Shown: positions 18,202-26,773 of the stretch, in pieces
Layout: every line of letters starts with the position of its first letter
Numbering within the stretch: the stretch's first letter is position 1
DNA from: Mesorhizobium erdmanii USDA 3471
Lineage (GTDB): Bacteria > Pseudomonadota > Alphaproteobacteria > Rhizobiales > Rhizobiaceae
NCBI RefSeq assembly: GCF_000472705.1
Contig: NZ_AXAE01000019.1
Coordinates: 62,001 to 126,000 of the forward strand
Length of the DNA stretch: 64,000 nucleotides
Reading direction: 5' to 3'
Notes under the pieces: model-generated
What the model was told of the DNA's origin: nothing
The model's database searches: none
Seen by the model: the letters and a program-made list of their open reading frames with translations, nothing else
Translations under genes and position numbers: made by a program

Positions 18202-18268
18202 AACGGGCGGTCTGTTCGTTCGTGGGGCGAGGACGCGAAAAGCGTTGCCTCCAAAAAGGAACATTCCC

Positions 18269-18844
18269 ATGTTTGCGCGCATCCTTGGATTTGCGGCGGT
18301 TGCCGCTTGCATTGCCACGCCTGTCTTCGCGGCCGTCGCGCTTGGCGACGCCGCAGGCAGCTACGCGATCAGCCCGGCCAGTTCGAGCATCCATTTTTCC
18401 ATCGGCAAGGTCGGTGGCGGCGGCCTCAACGGCACCTTCGCCCACTTCAAGGGCTCGATCCGCATCGATAACAGTGACGTCGCTCGCTCACAGGTCAATT
18501 TCACCATCTTTCCCGAAAGCGTCGGCACCGGTCAGGGTCGTATCGATGCCTTCCTGCGCTCGGACGCGGTATTCGACGCTGCCAACAGTCCGGAAATCCA
18601 GTTCCGCTCGACCAGCGTGACACGAACCAGCGACACCACGGCGCTGGTCACCGGTCGGCTGACGGCGCGCGGCAAGACTTTTCCGGAAAAATTCACCGCG
18701 GAGCTTGGTGGCCTCAAGGCCGGCACGATCAAATTCCATGTCACCGGCAAGGTACTCAGGTCACGTTATGGCATGGATGTCGGCACGCCGCTCTATTCGA
18801 ACATCGTCGACTTTGACATGACGCTGACCGGCAGACGCGGCTGA
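18269..18844 (+). CDS. YceI-family periplasmic lipid-binding protein
   Basis: The 191-residue product has a Sec signal peptide (residues 1 to about 24, ending VFAAV). A lipocalin-like YceI beta barrel follows, with SSIHFSIGKVGGGGLNGTF and the conserved FRSTSV strand. YceI proteins bind isoprenoid lipids or quinone-like ligands and commonly accompany cytochrome b561. ATG 18269 is preceded by AAAAAGGA; an earlier in-frame start would bury the signal peptide. Confidence 0.9.
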   Translation: MFARILGFAAVAACIATPVFAAVALGDAAGSYAISPASSSIHFSIGKVGGGGLNGTFAHFKGSIRIDNSDVARSQVNFTIFPESVGTGQGRIDAFLRSDAVFDAANSPEIQFRSTSVTRTSDTTALVTGRLTARGKTFPEKFTAELGGLKAGTIKFHVTGKVLRSRYGMDVGTPLYSNIVDFDMTLTGRRG

Positions 18845-18924
18845 CACGAGGGCCGAGCTTGTCATTGGCTTTTCCATCGATTTCGGGCAAACCTCATCGC
18901 CTGTAACCGACATGGAGAAGCGTG

Positions 18925-19911
18925 ATGTTCCGATGGGGTGTGTTGTCGACGGCCAAGATCGGCCGCGAGCATTTGCTGCCGGCAATGGTCGAGGCCGAGA
19001 ACGGCGTGCTGTCGGCCATTGCCAGCCGCGATTTGTCGAAGGCCAAGGCCCTGGCCGAAAGGTTCGGCGCGCGCCATGCGTTCGGTTCCTATGAGGAATT
19101 GCTCGCCTCCAAGGAAGTTGACGGCGTCTACATCCCGCTGCCGACCTCGCAACATGTCGAATGGACGGCGAAAGCCATCGAAGCCGGCAAGCATGTGCTG
19201 GTCGAAAAGCCGCTGGCGCTCGATGCCAAGGATATCGCGCCGCTGATCAAGCTGCGCGACGCCAAGAAGGTGCTGGTCTGCGAAGCCTTCATGGTCATCT
19301 ACCACCCGCAATGGATCAAGGTACGCGACCTCATCACCAGCGGTGCCATTGGCCGGCTGCGCCATGTGCAGGGCGCGTTCTCCTACTACAATGTCGACCC
19401 CAACAACATGCGCAACCAGCTCGATCTTGGTGGCGGCGCGCTGCCCGATATTGGCGTCTACCCGACGGTGTCGACGCGGTTCTCGACCGGCAAGGAGCCT
19501 AGCCGTGTGCAGGCGACGATCGAGCGCGACAAGAAATTCGGCACCGACATCTACTCCTCGATCCGCGCCGATTTCGGCGACTTCGAACTGTCCTTTTACC
19601 TCTCGACGCAAATGGCGGCGCGCCAGGTGATGGTGTTCCACGGCGAGAAAGGGTTCATCGAGGTGTTTTCACCGTTCAATGCCGGGCTCTACGATCACCA
19701 TCGCGTCGAACTGCACAACCAGAACCACACCGAGGCGCAGGTGTTCCGCTTCCCCGGCACGCAGCAATACCGGCTGGAAGTCGAGACTTTCGCGCGCGCC
19801 GCACAGGGCGGCAAGGAGCGTGTCTTCACGCTGGAAGAGTCCGTGCTCAACCAGAAGGTCATCGACGCCATCTTCCGCGCCGGCGGCAAGGACGGTTGGG
19901 AGGCTGTCTGA
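18925..19911 (+). CDS. Gfo/Idh/MocA-family oxidoreductase
   Basis: A 328-residue NAD(P)-dependent dehydrogenase. GVLSTAKIG (5-13) is the nucleotide-binding loop and EKPLAL (94-99) carries the catalytic lysine. The C-terminal alpha/beta domain has [12 protein letters not shown]. The STAKIG variant of the glycine motif is shared with D-xylose 1-dehydrogenase-like members, so a sugar substrate is plausible but unproven. GGAGAAG precedes ATG 18925; a GTG one codon earlier is possible. It stands alone and is followed by a palindromic repeat. Confidence 0.85.
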   Translation: MFRWGVLSTAKIGREHLLPAMVEAENGVLSAIASRDLSKAKALAERFGARHAFGSYEELLASKEVDGVYIPLPTSQHVEWTAKAIEAGKHVLVEKPLALDAKDIAPLIKLRDAKKVLVCEAFMVIYHPQWIKVRDLITSGAIGRLRHVQGAFSYYNVDPNNMRNQLDLGGGALPDIGVYPTVSTRFSTGKEPSRVQATIERDKKFGTDIYSSIRADFGDFELSFYLSTQMAARQVMVFHGEKGFIEVFSPFNAGLYDHHRVELHNQNHTEAQVFRFPGTQQYRLEVETFARAAQGGKERVFTLEESVLNQKVIDAIFRAGGKDGWEAV

Positions 19912-19921
19912 CTCTTTGTTT

Positions 19922-19970
19922 GACGCAATTCCGGACGGAAAACCGCTTACACTTTTCCTGAAATTGCGTT
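19922..19970. repeat. extragenic palindrome, type B copy 1
   Basis: ACGCAATTCC ... GAAATTGCGT encloses a GGACGGAAAACCGC core. The copy at 40037-40092 shares the GCAATT ends and the ACGGACGGGAAACCGCT core. Confidence 0.65.
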
Positions 19971-19994
19971 AGCCGGCTAATTCTGGGAGGAAAA

Positions 19995-21653
19995 ATGGCT
20001 GACGACGCGGACGTGATCATTGTCGGCGCCGGCCTTGCCGGGCTGGTTGCCGCCGCCGAGCTTGCCGATGCCGGCAAGAAGGTCATCATCGTCGACCAGG
20101 AGCCGGAGCAGTCGCTGGGCGGCCAGGCATTCTGGTCCTTCGGCGGGTTGTTCCTCGTCGATTCGCCGGAGCAGCGGCGCATGCGCATCCGCGATTCGCA
20201 TGATCTGGCGATCGAGGACTGGATGGGCACGGCTGCCTTCGACCGGCCGGAGGATTTGTGGCCGCGCAAATGGGCGGAGGCCTATGTCGGCTTCGCCGCC
20301 GGCGAGAAACGCTCCTGGCTGATTGAGCGCGGCCTGAAGTTCTTTCCCGTGGTCGGCTGGGCCGAGCGTGGCGGCGGCAATGCCATCGGCCACGGCAATT
20401 CGGTGCCGCGCTTCCACATCACCTGGGGCACGGGCCCGGGTGTGCTCGAACCTTTTGTCCTGCGCGTGCGCGAGGCGCAAAAGCGTGGATTGGTGAGCTT
20501 CAAATTCCGCCACCGGGTCAATGAACTGACGCGGACGGGCGCTGTGGTGACCGGCGTGCGCGGCGACATCCTCGAGCCCAGCACCGTCGAGCGCGGCCGC
20601 AAGAGTTCGCGCGAGATATCAGGCGATTTCGAGCTGCATGCGCAAACGGTGATCGTCGCCTCCGGCGGCATCGGCGCCAACCATCGACTGGTGCGGGAGA
20701 ACTGGCCCAAACGCCTGGGAACCGCACCGAAGCGGATGATCACCGGCGTGCCCGACCATGTCGACGGCCGCATGCTGGCGATCACGGAGGCCGCTGGCGG
20801 TTCGATCATCAACCGCGACCGCATGTGGCATTATGTCGAGGGCATCAGGAACTGGGCGCCGATCTGGACCGATCATGCGATCCGCATCCTGCCCGGCCCG
20901 TCCTCCCTGTGGCTGGATGCCAGGGGAGAACGCCTGCCGGTGCCGCTTTATCCTGGCTTCGACACGCTCGGCACGCTCAACCACATCATGAGCACCGGCT
21001 TCGACTATTCGTGGTTCATCCTGACCAAGAAGATCATCCAGAAGGAGTTCGCGCTGTCGGGCTCCGAGCAGAATCCGGACCTGACCGGCAAGAGCTGGCG
21101 ACAGGTGCTTGGCCGTGCCACCTCAGGCATCCCGGGACCGGTCAAGGCCTTTATGGAGAAGGGCGAGGATTTCGTCGTCGAGGCCGACCTTTCAAAGCTG
21201 GTCGCGCGCATGAATGCGCTGGTCGGCGGCGAGCCGCTGCTCGATCTCGCCCAGGTCGAGCGCGAGATCCGCGGCCGCGACAGGCAACTCGACAATCCGT
21301 TCTCCAAGGACATGCAGGTCACCGCGCTGCGCGGCGCCCGCGCCTATCTCGGCGACAGGCTGATCCGCACGGCCAAGCCGCACAAGATGCTCGACCCGGC
21401 GAACGGCCCGCTGATCGCGGTTCGCCTCAACATCCTCACCCGCAAGACGCTGGGCGGTCTGCAGACCGATCTCGACAGCCGCGTGCTGGGCGAGGACGGC
21501 CAGCCGGTGCCCGGGCTCTATGCCGTGGGCGAGGCCGCCGGTTTCGGTGGCGGTGGTGTGCATGGCTATGCCGCACTGGAAGGCACGTTCCTCGGCGGCT
21601 GCATCTTTTCCGGACGCAGCGCCGGCCGGGCGGCGGCACGCTCTGTGGCGTGA
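19995..21653 (+). CDS. FAD-binding dehydrogenase (fumarate reductase/KstD-like)
   Basis: A 552-residue flavoprotein. GAGLAGLVAAAELADAG (11-27) is the ADP-binding dinucleotide fold, and AVGEAAGFGGGG with AALEGTFLGGC near the C-terminus completes FAD binding as in fumarate reductase and 3-ketosteroid dehydrogenase relatives. The length and the closing SGRSAGRAAA fit a Rhizobiales-wide group annotated only as FAD-binding dehydrogenase. There is no signal peptide. GGGAGG lies upstream of the ATG. It converges on the carnitine cluster with a 24-bp gap, so it is probably not part of that operon. Confidence 0.85.
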   Translation: MADDADVIIVGAGLAGLVAAAELADAGKKVIIVDQEPEQSLGGQAFWSFGGLFLVDSPEQRRMRIRDSHDLAIEDWMGTAAFDRPEDLWPRKWAEAYVGFAAGEKRSWLIERGLKFFPVVGWAERGGGNAIGHGNSVPRFHITWGTGPGVLEPFVLRVREAQKRGLVSFKFRHRVNELTRTGAVVTGVRGDILEPSTVERGRKSSREISGDFELHAQTVIVASGGIGANHRLVRENWPKRLGTAPKRMITGVPDHVDGRMLAITEAAGGSIINRDRMWHYVEGIRNWAPIWTDHAIRILPGPSSLWLDARGERLPVPLYPGFDTLGTLNHIMSTGFDYSWFILTKKIIQKEFALSGSEQNPDLTGKSWRQVLGRATSGIPGPVKAFMEKGEDFVVEADLSKLVARMNALVGGEPLLDLAQVEREIRGRDRQLDNPFSKDMQVTALRGARAYLGDRLIRTAKPHKMLDPANGPLIAVRLNILTRKTLGGLQTDLDSRVLGEDGQPVPGLYAVGEAAGFGGGGVHGYAALEGTFLGGCIFSGRSAGRAAARSVA

Positions 21654-21677
21654 GACGGCGTTAGACGGGAAAAATGC

Positions 21678-22655
21678 TCACCAGAGCCAGGTGCCCTGTC
21701 CAAGCGCGGCTACCGCGTCGACAATGCGAGTAAAGCTCGCGCGGGCGCGGCCGACCGTATGCCGGGCTCTGAGATAGCCGTGTACCAGTCCCGGTTCCTC
21801 GAACCAGGTCGCGTGCCCGCCAGCCGCGACGATACGGTCACGATAGGCCTCGCCATCTGAAGACAGCGGGTCACATTGCGCCGTGATCAGGACCGTCGGT
21901 GGCAGGTTGGTGAAGTCGGTGTCGGCCAGCGGCGACAGTGTCGGATCGCCGGTGCGGTCCGCGCCGCCGGTACGAATGTGCTTGTAGAATTCGAGATCGC
22001 GCATGGTCAGCATCGGCGCTTCCGCGTGCGTGACATAGGATCCCTTCGAGCGGTCGCCGCCGAGGCCGGGATAAATCAGCACTTGGCCGACCGGCCGTGT
22101 CGGGTGGCCGCGCGTGGCGTGGGTAATAGCGGCGCAGAGATTGCCGCCGGCGCTGTCGCCGCAAAGCAGGATGGGGGCGCCGTAAGTCCGGGCGGCCCAC
22201 TCGAACGCGTTCAGCGCATCGGCGAAGGCTGCCGGATGCAGATGCTCCGGCGCCAGCCGGTAATCGACCGAGACCACCTCGTAACCGGTGCGGGCGCAGA
22301 GCTCGGCGCAGACATCGTCGTGGCTGTCCAGCCCGCCAAGGATGAAGCCACCGCCATGGATGTAGAGCACCGTCGCCGCCGGCTGCGGGCCGGTGCGGTA
22401 GATGCGGATCGGGATGTTGTGCGTCAACGTCGCTATTGAGGAAGTCTCGACCGCGACGCCTTCTGGATAGCCGGCAAAGAATTCCCGGCACATGCGGTCG
22501 TAGATTTCGCGCTGCTGGGTGATTGTGTAGTCGATCGTATCGGGCGGATAGTAGGAATTGGTCCGCTCGATGAAAGCCCAGGTCTCGGCGTCGATGAGTT
22601 TTGTGTAGTCGGTCACGGCTGTTTGACGAGCTGCCAAGGTTGAGCGCGCTATCAT
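21678..22655 (-). CDS. alpha/beta hydrolase (HSL family), last gene of the carnitine cluster
   Basis: About 325 residues. The oxyanion-hole motif HGGGF is at 100-104, the nucleophile elbow GDSAGG at 166-171 (Ser168), and the histidine is in GLVHGYL near the end, as in hormone-sensitive-lipase-type esterases. ATG 22655 lies directly after GAGGAG, so spacing is tight; GTG 22616 is an alternative. It is 10 bp after the enoyl-CoA hydratase stop. The cluster has no recognisable hot-dog thioesterase, so this enzyme could hydrolyse carnitinyl-CoA or betainyl-CoA. That role is inference from position only. Confidence 0.82.
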   Translation of the reverse strand: MIARSTLAARQTAVTDYTKLIDAETWAFIERTNSYYPPDTIDYTITQQREIYDRMCREFFAGYPEGVAVETSSIATLTHNIPIRIYRTGPQPAATVLYIHGGGFILGGLDSHDDVCAELCARTGYEVVSVDYRLAPEHLHPAAFADALNAFEWAARTYGAPILLCGDSAGGNLCAAITHATRGHPTRPVGQVLIYPGLGGDRSKGSYVTHAEAPMLTMRDLEFYKHIRTGGADRTGDPTLSPLADTDFTNLPPTVLITAQCDPLSSDGEAYRDRIVAAGGHATWFEEPGLVHGYLRARHTVGRARASFTRIVDAVAALGQGTWLW

Positions 22656-22665
22656 CTCCTCAGGC

Positions 22666-23448
22666 TCACTTACCCTTCCAAACCGGATCGCGCTTTTCCG
22701 CAAAAGCCCGGAAACCTTCCATATTGTCCTCGGAACCATACAGAGCATCGACCGTCGCCAGTTGCCTGCGCGTCACCTTGTTCATGGCATCCTGGAAGGT
22801 CAGCGCTTCGGCCACTCGTGCGGTCTCCTTGATCGCGGCGAAGACCAGCGGCGGGCCGCTGGCGAGTAGTCTTGCGATCTCCCAGACGCGGTCCTCGAGC
22901 TTTTCCTTAGGCAGCACTTCGTTGACCAGGCCCCAGCGATGCGCCTCGGCGACATCCATCCAGCGGCCGGTGAACAAAAGGTCCATGGCGACATGATAGG
23001 GAATGCGCTTCGGCAGCTTGATCGTCGCCGCGTCGGCCAGCGTGCCGGCACGGATTTCGGGCAGCGCGAAGGAGGAGTGGTCGGAGGCGTAGATGAGGTC
23101 GCAGGACAGCGCCAGCTCAAAGCCGCCGCCGACCGCCATGCCGTTGACGCAGGCGATGACCGGCTTGTTCAGATCGCGCAGCTCCTGCAGGCCGGCAAAG
23201 CCGCCGACGCCATAATCGCCGTCGACCGCGTCGCCGCCGGCGGCGGCCTTCAGGTCCCAGCCGGCGCAGAAGAACTTGTCCCCAGCGGTCTTGACGATGG
23301 CGACGCGCAGTTCCGGATCGTCGCGGAAGGCCTTGAAGGTTTCGCCCATCAGCCGCGAGGTCTTGAGGTCGATGGCGTTGGCCTTGGGCCGGTCCAGCGT
23401 GACCTCGAGGATCGAGCCTTCGCGGCGGGTCGAAATGACATCAGACAT
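22666..23448 (-). CDS. enoyl-CoA hydratase family, carnitinyl-CoA dehydratase-like
   Basis: A 260-residue crotonase-fold protein. The oxyanion-hole segments are AGDKFFCAGWDLK (about 55-67) and GMAVGGGFELAL (103-114), and a glutamate in ALPEIRAG (E131) is placed as in CaiD-type hydratases. CAGWDLKAA is characteristic of carnitinyl-CoA dehydratases, which interconvert crotonobetainyl-CoA and L-carnitinyl-CoA. It overlaps the CoA ligase gene by 8 bp and sits with L-carnitine dehydrogenase in one cluster, which supports this assignment over general beta-oxidation. Confidence 0.85.
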   Translation of the reverse strand: MSDVISTRREGSILEVTLDRPKANAIDLKTSRLMGETFKAFRDDPELRVAIVKTAGDKFFCAGWDLKAAAGGDAVDGDYGVGGFAGLQELRDLNKPVIACVNGMAVGGGFELALSCDLIYASDHSSFALPEIRAGTLADAATIKLPKRIPYHVAMDLLFTGRWMDVAEAHRWGLVNEVLPKEKLEDRVWEIARLLASGPPLVFAAIKETARVAEALTFQDAMNKVTRRQLATVDALYGSEDNMEGFRAFAEKRDPVWKGK

Positions 23449-25525
23449 TCTTGTTTTCTCCCAGCACCAGCAGCGCGTCGGCGATCCAGGCACCCTTGCC
23501 TTCGACGCAGACGATCAGCGGGTTGATGTCGAGTTCCTCGATGTCGCCGGCATTCTTCTGCACGAAGGAAGCAATGCCCGCTATGGCGTCGATGGCGGCC
23601 GCGACGTCGGCCTTTGGCCGGCCGCGGTAGCCTTCGAGCAGCGGGAACAGCTTCAGGCCGCGCAATGCCGCCTCGATGTCGTCGCGGGTCGCCGGCAGCA
23701 TCAAGGTGACGCTGTCACGCAGCAATTCGACCAGCACGCCACCGGTGCCGAGCGTCATCACCGCGCCGAACATCGGATCGCGGGTGAAGCCGACGATCAG
23801 CTCGGCGACGCCGTCGCGCACCATGCGCTCGACATAGAGACCGGTGCCGAGCGGCAGCAGATCATGCGCTGCCGTGCTGACGGATTCGGCGTCCTTGAGG
23901 TTGAGCCGGACCGCGCCGACCTCGGATTTGTGGGTGACGCCCAGCGCCTTCAGGGCGACGGGAAAGCCGAGCGCCATGGACGAGATCACCGCCTCGACCG
24001 CATTGCCGGCGCGTTCGCCCTTGGGCACGGGAAGCCCGGCCTTGATCAGTCGCGCCTTGGCTTCGGCCTCGTCAGGCGTGACATGCTCGCCGCCGGCGGC
24101 ACCGGCAGCGGAGGTGTCAACCGGCTGCGCCTGCGGTTCAGCCCATGCCCAGCCGATGAAGGCTGCCGCGCCGGCGGCATCCATGGCCTCGGAAATGCCG
24201 AACAACGGCACCATGCCGCGCGCCATCAGTTCGGCGGTGTATTCCTCCGGCAGGTTCTCCGGCAGCGAGGAAACGATGGCGCCATGCGCCTTGTTCGTCT
24301 TCAGCGCCGATTCGAAGGCTCGCAGCGTCGCCCACCAATCGGTGACCGAGCAGCGGTCCGGACGCGGGAAGTCGAGCACCAGCATGTTCAAGTCGAAGCC
24401 ACCCGACACCATGGCGGTGAAGGTGGCGGTCATCGCCGGCTCGTTGTTCCAGATGAAGGTGTGATAATCCAATGGGTTGGCGACCGCGACCAGTGGCCCA
24501 AGCGTCGATTTGACATGGGCGCGGTGCGTTTCGGTCAGGACCGGGAAGTTGACCCAGCGGCCTTCTGCGCTGTCGGCCATGACGGAAGCCTCGCCGCCCG
24601 AACAGCTCATCGATGATAGTCTGTATCCCGGCAGCGGCCCGGTGATGTGCAGCAGCTTCAGCGCCTCGATGAAGGCCGGGATGGAATCGACGCGCGCAAT
24701 GCCGAGCCGCCTCAGGAAGGCTCCGGATGCGGCGTCGGAGCCTGCAAGCGAGGCGGTGTGCGAGACGGTCGCCTGCCGCGCCTGTTCGGAGCGACCGACC
24801 TTCATGGCGATGATCGGCTTCTTCAGCTCACGCGCGCGTGCCGCCAGCCGTTCAAAGCCGGCTACCGAATCGAACGCTTCGATATGCAGGCCGAGCGAGG
24901 TTACGCGATCGTCCTCGATCAGGCCGAGCGCCATTTCGGAGAGACCGGTCTGCGCCTGGTTCCCGGCGGTCATCAGGAAGGCGATCGGCAGGCCGCGCTT
25001 CTGCATCGTCATGTTGATGGCGATGTTGGAGGACTGGGTGATGATGGCGACGCCCTTGCCGCCTTCCTCCAGCCTGATGCCGCCATGCTGGTCGGGCCAC
25101 AGAAGCGCGCCGTCCGCATAATTGATCAGGCCATAGCAGTTCGGACCGATGATCGGCATCTGGCCGGCGGCCGCGACCAGCTCGGCCTGCAGCCGTTGCC
25201 CATCATCGTCATAGGCCTCGGTTTCGAGGAAGCCGGCGGCAAAGCAGACGGCGCCTCCGGCGCCACGCTCGGCCAGCGCCTTGATCACTTCAATGGTCAG
25301 GTGCCGGTTGACGCCGACAAAGGCGGCATCCGGCGCGCCAGGCAGATCGGCCACCGAGCGATAGGCCTTGCGTCCGGCAACCTCGTCCTTGGTCGGATGC
25401 ACCGGCCAGATTTCGCCGGCAAAGCCCATCTTGATCGACTGCGCCACGACGGCGGCGGCCTGCACGCCGCCGAAGACGGCAATCGATTTCGGGCGCAGGA
25501 GACGTTCGAGTTTATGCATGGTCAT
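23441..25525 (-). CDS. NDP-forming-type acyl-CoA synthetase (candidate betaine:CoA ligase)
   Basis: The 694-residue protein fuses an N-terminal CoA-binding Rossmann domain and succinyl-CoA-ligase-like domains (about 1-460) to a C-terminal ATP-grasp domain (about 480-690, ALGVTHKSEVGAVRLNL). The phosphohistidine region SHTASLAGSDAA (near 256) is intact. Enzymes of this class make acyl-CoA from an acid, CoA and ATP. Given its neighbours it probably activates gamma-butyrobetaine, crotonobetaine or carnitine. It overlaps the hydratase gene by 8 bp; a 75-bp palindromic repeat separates it from the acyl-CoA dehydrogenase gene. Confidence 0.85.
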   Translation of the reverse strand: MTMHKLERLLRPKSIAVFGGVQAAAVVAQSIKMGFAGEIWPVHPTKDEVAGRKAYRSVADLPGAPDAAFVGVNRHLTIEVIKALAERGAGGAVCFAAGFLETEAYDDDGQRLQAELVAAAGQMPIIGPNCYGLINYADGALLWPDQHGGIRLEEGGKGVAIITQSSNIAINMTMQKRGLPIAFLMTAGNQAQTGLSEMALGLIEDDRVTSLGLHIEAFDSVAGFERLAARARELKKPIIAMKVGRSEQARQATVSHTASLAGSDAASGAFLRRLGIARVDSIPAFIEALKLLHITGPLPGYRLSSMSCSGGEASVMADSAEGRWVNFPVLTETHRAHVKSTLGPLVAVANPLDYHTFIWNNEPAMTATFTAMVSGGFDLNMLVLDFPRPDRCSVTDWWATLRAFESALKTNKAHGAIVSSLPENLPEEYTAELMARGMVPLFGISEAMDAAGAAAFIGWAWAEPQAQPVDTSAAGAAGGEHVTPDEAEAKARLIKAGLPVPKGERAGNAVEAVISSMALGFPVALKALGVTHKSEVGAVRLNLKDAESVSTAAHDLLPLGTGLYVERMVRDGVAELIVGFTRDPMFGAVMTLGTGGVLVELLRDSVTLMLPATRDDIEAALRGLKLFPLLEGYRGRPKADVAAAIDAIAGIASFVQKNAGDIEELDINPLIVCVEGKGAWIADALLVLGENKNV

Positions 25526-25535
25526 CTTTTCGTTT

Positions 25536-25607
25536 GAGCGCGATCCCAGGACAAACGACCTCGTTTGTCCGACAAAGCCGGATCCGGACTTTGGCGCATC
25601 ATGCTCT
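25536..25607. repeat. extragenic hairpin element inside the carnitine operon
   Basis: GAGCGCGAT ... ATCATGCTC forms an imperfect outer stem. It encloses the perfect inverted repeat GGACAAACGA-CC-TCGTTTGTCC (25549-25570) and the palindrome CGGATCCG. It occupies nearly the whole gap between two operon genes and may modulate mRNA stability. Confidence 0.65.
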
Positions 25608-26769
25608 AAGCTCCGAACGGACGCAGCAACGCCCGCGAAATAATATGTCGCTGAATCTCCGACGTGCCTTCCCAGATACGTTCGGCGCGGGCATCACGCC
25701 AGATGCGCTCCAGCGGCAGGTCGTCCATCAGCCCCATGCCGCCATGGATCTGGATCGCCTCGTCGGCAACGTATGCCAGCATCTCGGTGGCCTTCAGCTT
25801 GGCCATGGCCATATCCTGGTCGGTGACGGTGCCCTGATCGTACTTCCAGCCGGCTTCGAACACCATCAGGTCGGCGGCCTTCAACTCTGTCGCCATGTCG
25901 GCAAGCTTGAACGACACGCCTTGGAATTTGCCGATCTGCTGGCCGAACTGCTGGCGCTGCGCGGCGTACTCCACCGCGTGGCCGAGCGCACGTTCAGCGC
26001 GGCCGAGACAGGTGGCGCCGACCTGCAGGCGGGTGGCGCCGAGCCATGAATTGGCGACGTCGAATCCCTTGTGCACTTCACCCAGAACCTGGGAGGCAGG
26101 CAACCGGCAATCGTCGAATTCGAGGATGGCGTTGGTGTAGCCGCGATGCGAGACGTTGCGGTAGCCGTCGCGCACGGCAAAACCCTTGGTGCCCTTGTCG
26201 ACGAAGAAGGCAGTGATCTTCTTGCGCTTGCCGCGCGGCGAATCCTCCTCGCCCGAAGCCATGAACACGATGGCGAAGTCGGCGAGATCGGCGTGGCTGA
26301 TAAAATGCTTGGTGCCGTTCAGCACCCAGTCGTCGCCATCCTGCACTGCGGTCGCCTTCATGCCGCGCAGGTCGGAGCCGGCGCCGGGCTCCGTCATCGC
26401 CAGGCAGTCCCATTTCTCACCACGGATGCAAGGGAACAGGTATTTCTCGCGCTGTTCCGGCGTGCCGGCAAGCAGGATGTTGGAAGGGCGCGCCACGCAG
26501 GTCCAGTGCAGCGCATAATTGGCGCGGCCGAGTTCCTTCTCATAGAGCAGCCAGGTCACCGTATCGAGGCCGGCACCGCCGACATCCGCCGGCATGTTGG
26601 CGGCGTAGAGCCCGGCTTCGATCGCCTTGGCCTTGATCTCCTCGATCAGGTCGCGGCGCAGCACGCCGGTGCGCTCGACTTCACGCTCATGCGGGTAAAG
26701 CTCGTTCTCGACGAAGGCACGCGTCGTCTCGACGATGAGCTTCTGCTCTTCCGACAGACCGAAATCCAT
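25606..26769 (-). CDS. acyl-CoA dehydrogenase (candidate gamma-butyrobetainyl-CoA dehydrogenase)
   Basis: A 387-residue flavoenzyme of the acyl-CoA dehydrogenase family, which puts a double bond into an acyl-CoA and passes electrons to ETF. Family signatures are intact: AMTEPGAGSDLRGM (FAD/substrate loop), KHFISHADLAD, and the C-terminal IHGGMGLMDDLPLERIWRDAR with WEGTSEIQ. It ends four bases from the start of the next repeat and begins 4 bp after the carnitine dehydrogenase stop. In context it would turn gamma-butyrobetainyl-CoA into crotonobetainyl-CoA, the substrate of the hydratase gene downstream. Confidence 0.88.
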   Translation of the reverse strand: MDFGLSEEQKLIVETTRAFVENELYPHEREVERTGVLRRDLIEEIKAKAIEAGLYAANMPADVGGAGLDTVTWLLYEKELGRANYALHWTCVARPSNILLAGTPEQREKYLFPCIRGEKWDCLAMTEPGAGSDLRGMKATAVQDGDDWVLNGTKHFISHADLADFAIVFMASGEEDSPRGKRKKITAFFVDKGTKGFAVRDGYRNVSHRGYTNAILEFDDCRLPASQVLGEVHKGFDVANSWLGATRLQVGATCLGRAERALGHAVEYAAQRQQFGQQIGKFQGVSFKLADMATELKAADLMVFEAGWKYDQGTVTDQDMAMAKLKATEMLAYVADEAIQIHGGMGLMDDLPLERIWRDARAERIWEGTSEIQRHIISRALLRPFGA

Positions 26770-26773
26770 GGCC

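Noticed and set aside
18191..18268. Earlier in-frame start for the YceI protein
   Set aside because: It would place 26 residues before an otherwise normal signal peptide and overlap cytochrome b561.
23276..24616. 446-residue plus-strand frame
   Set aside because: It is antisense to the acyl-CoA synthetase gene, which has clear domains; the frame's composition is that of a GC-rich shadow.
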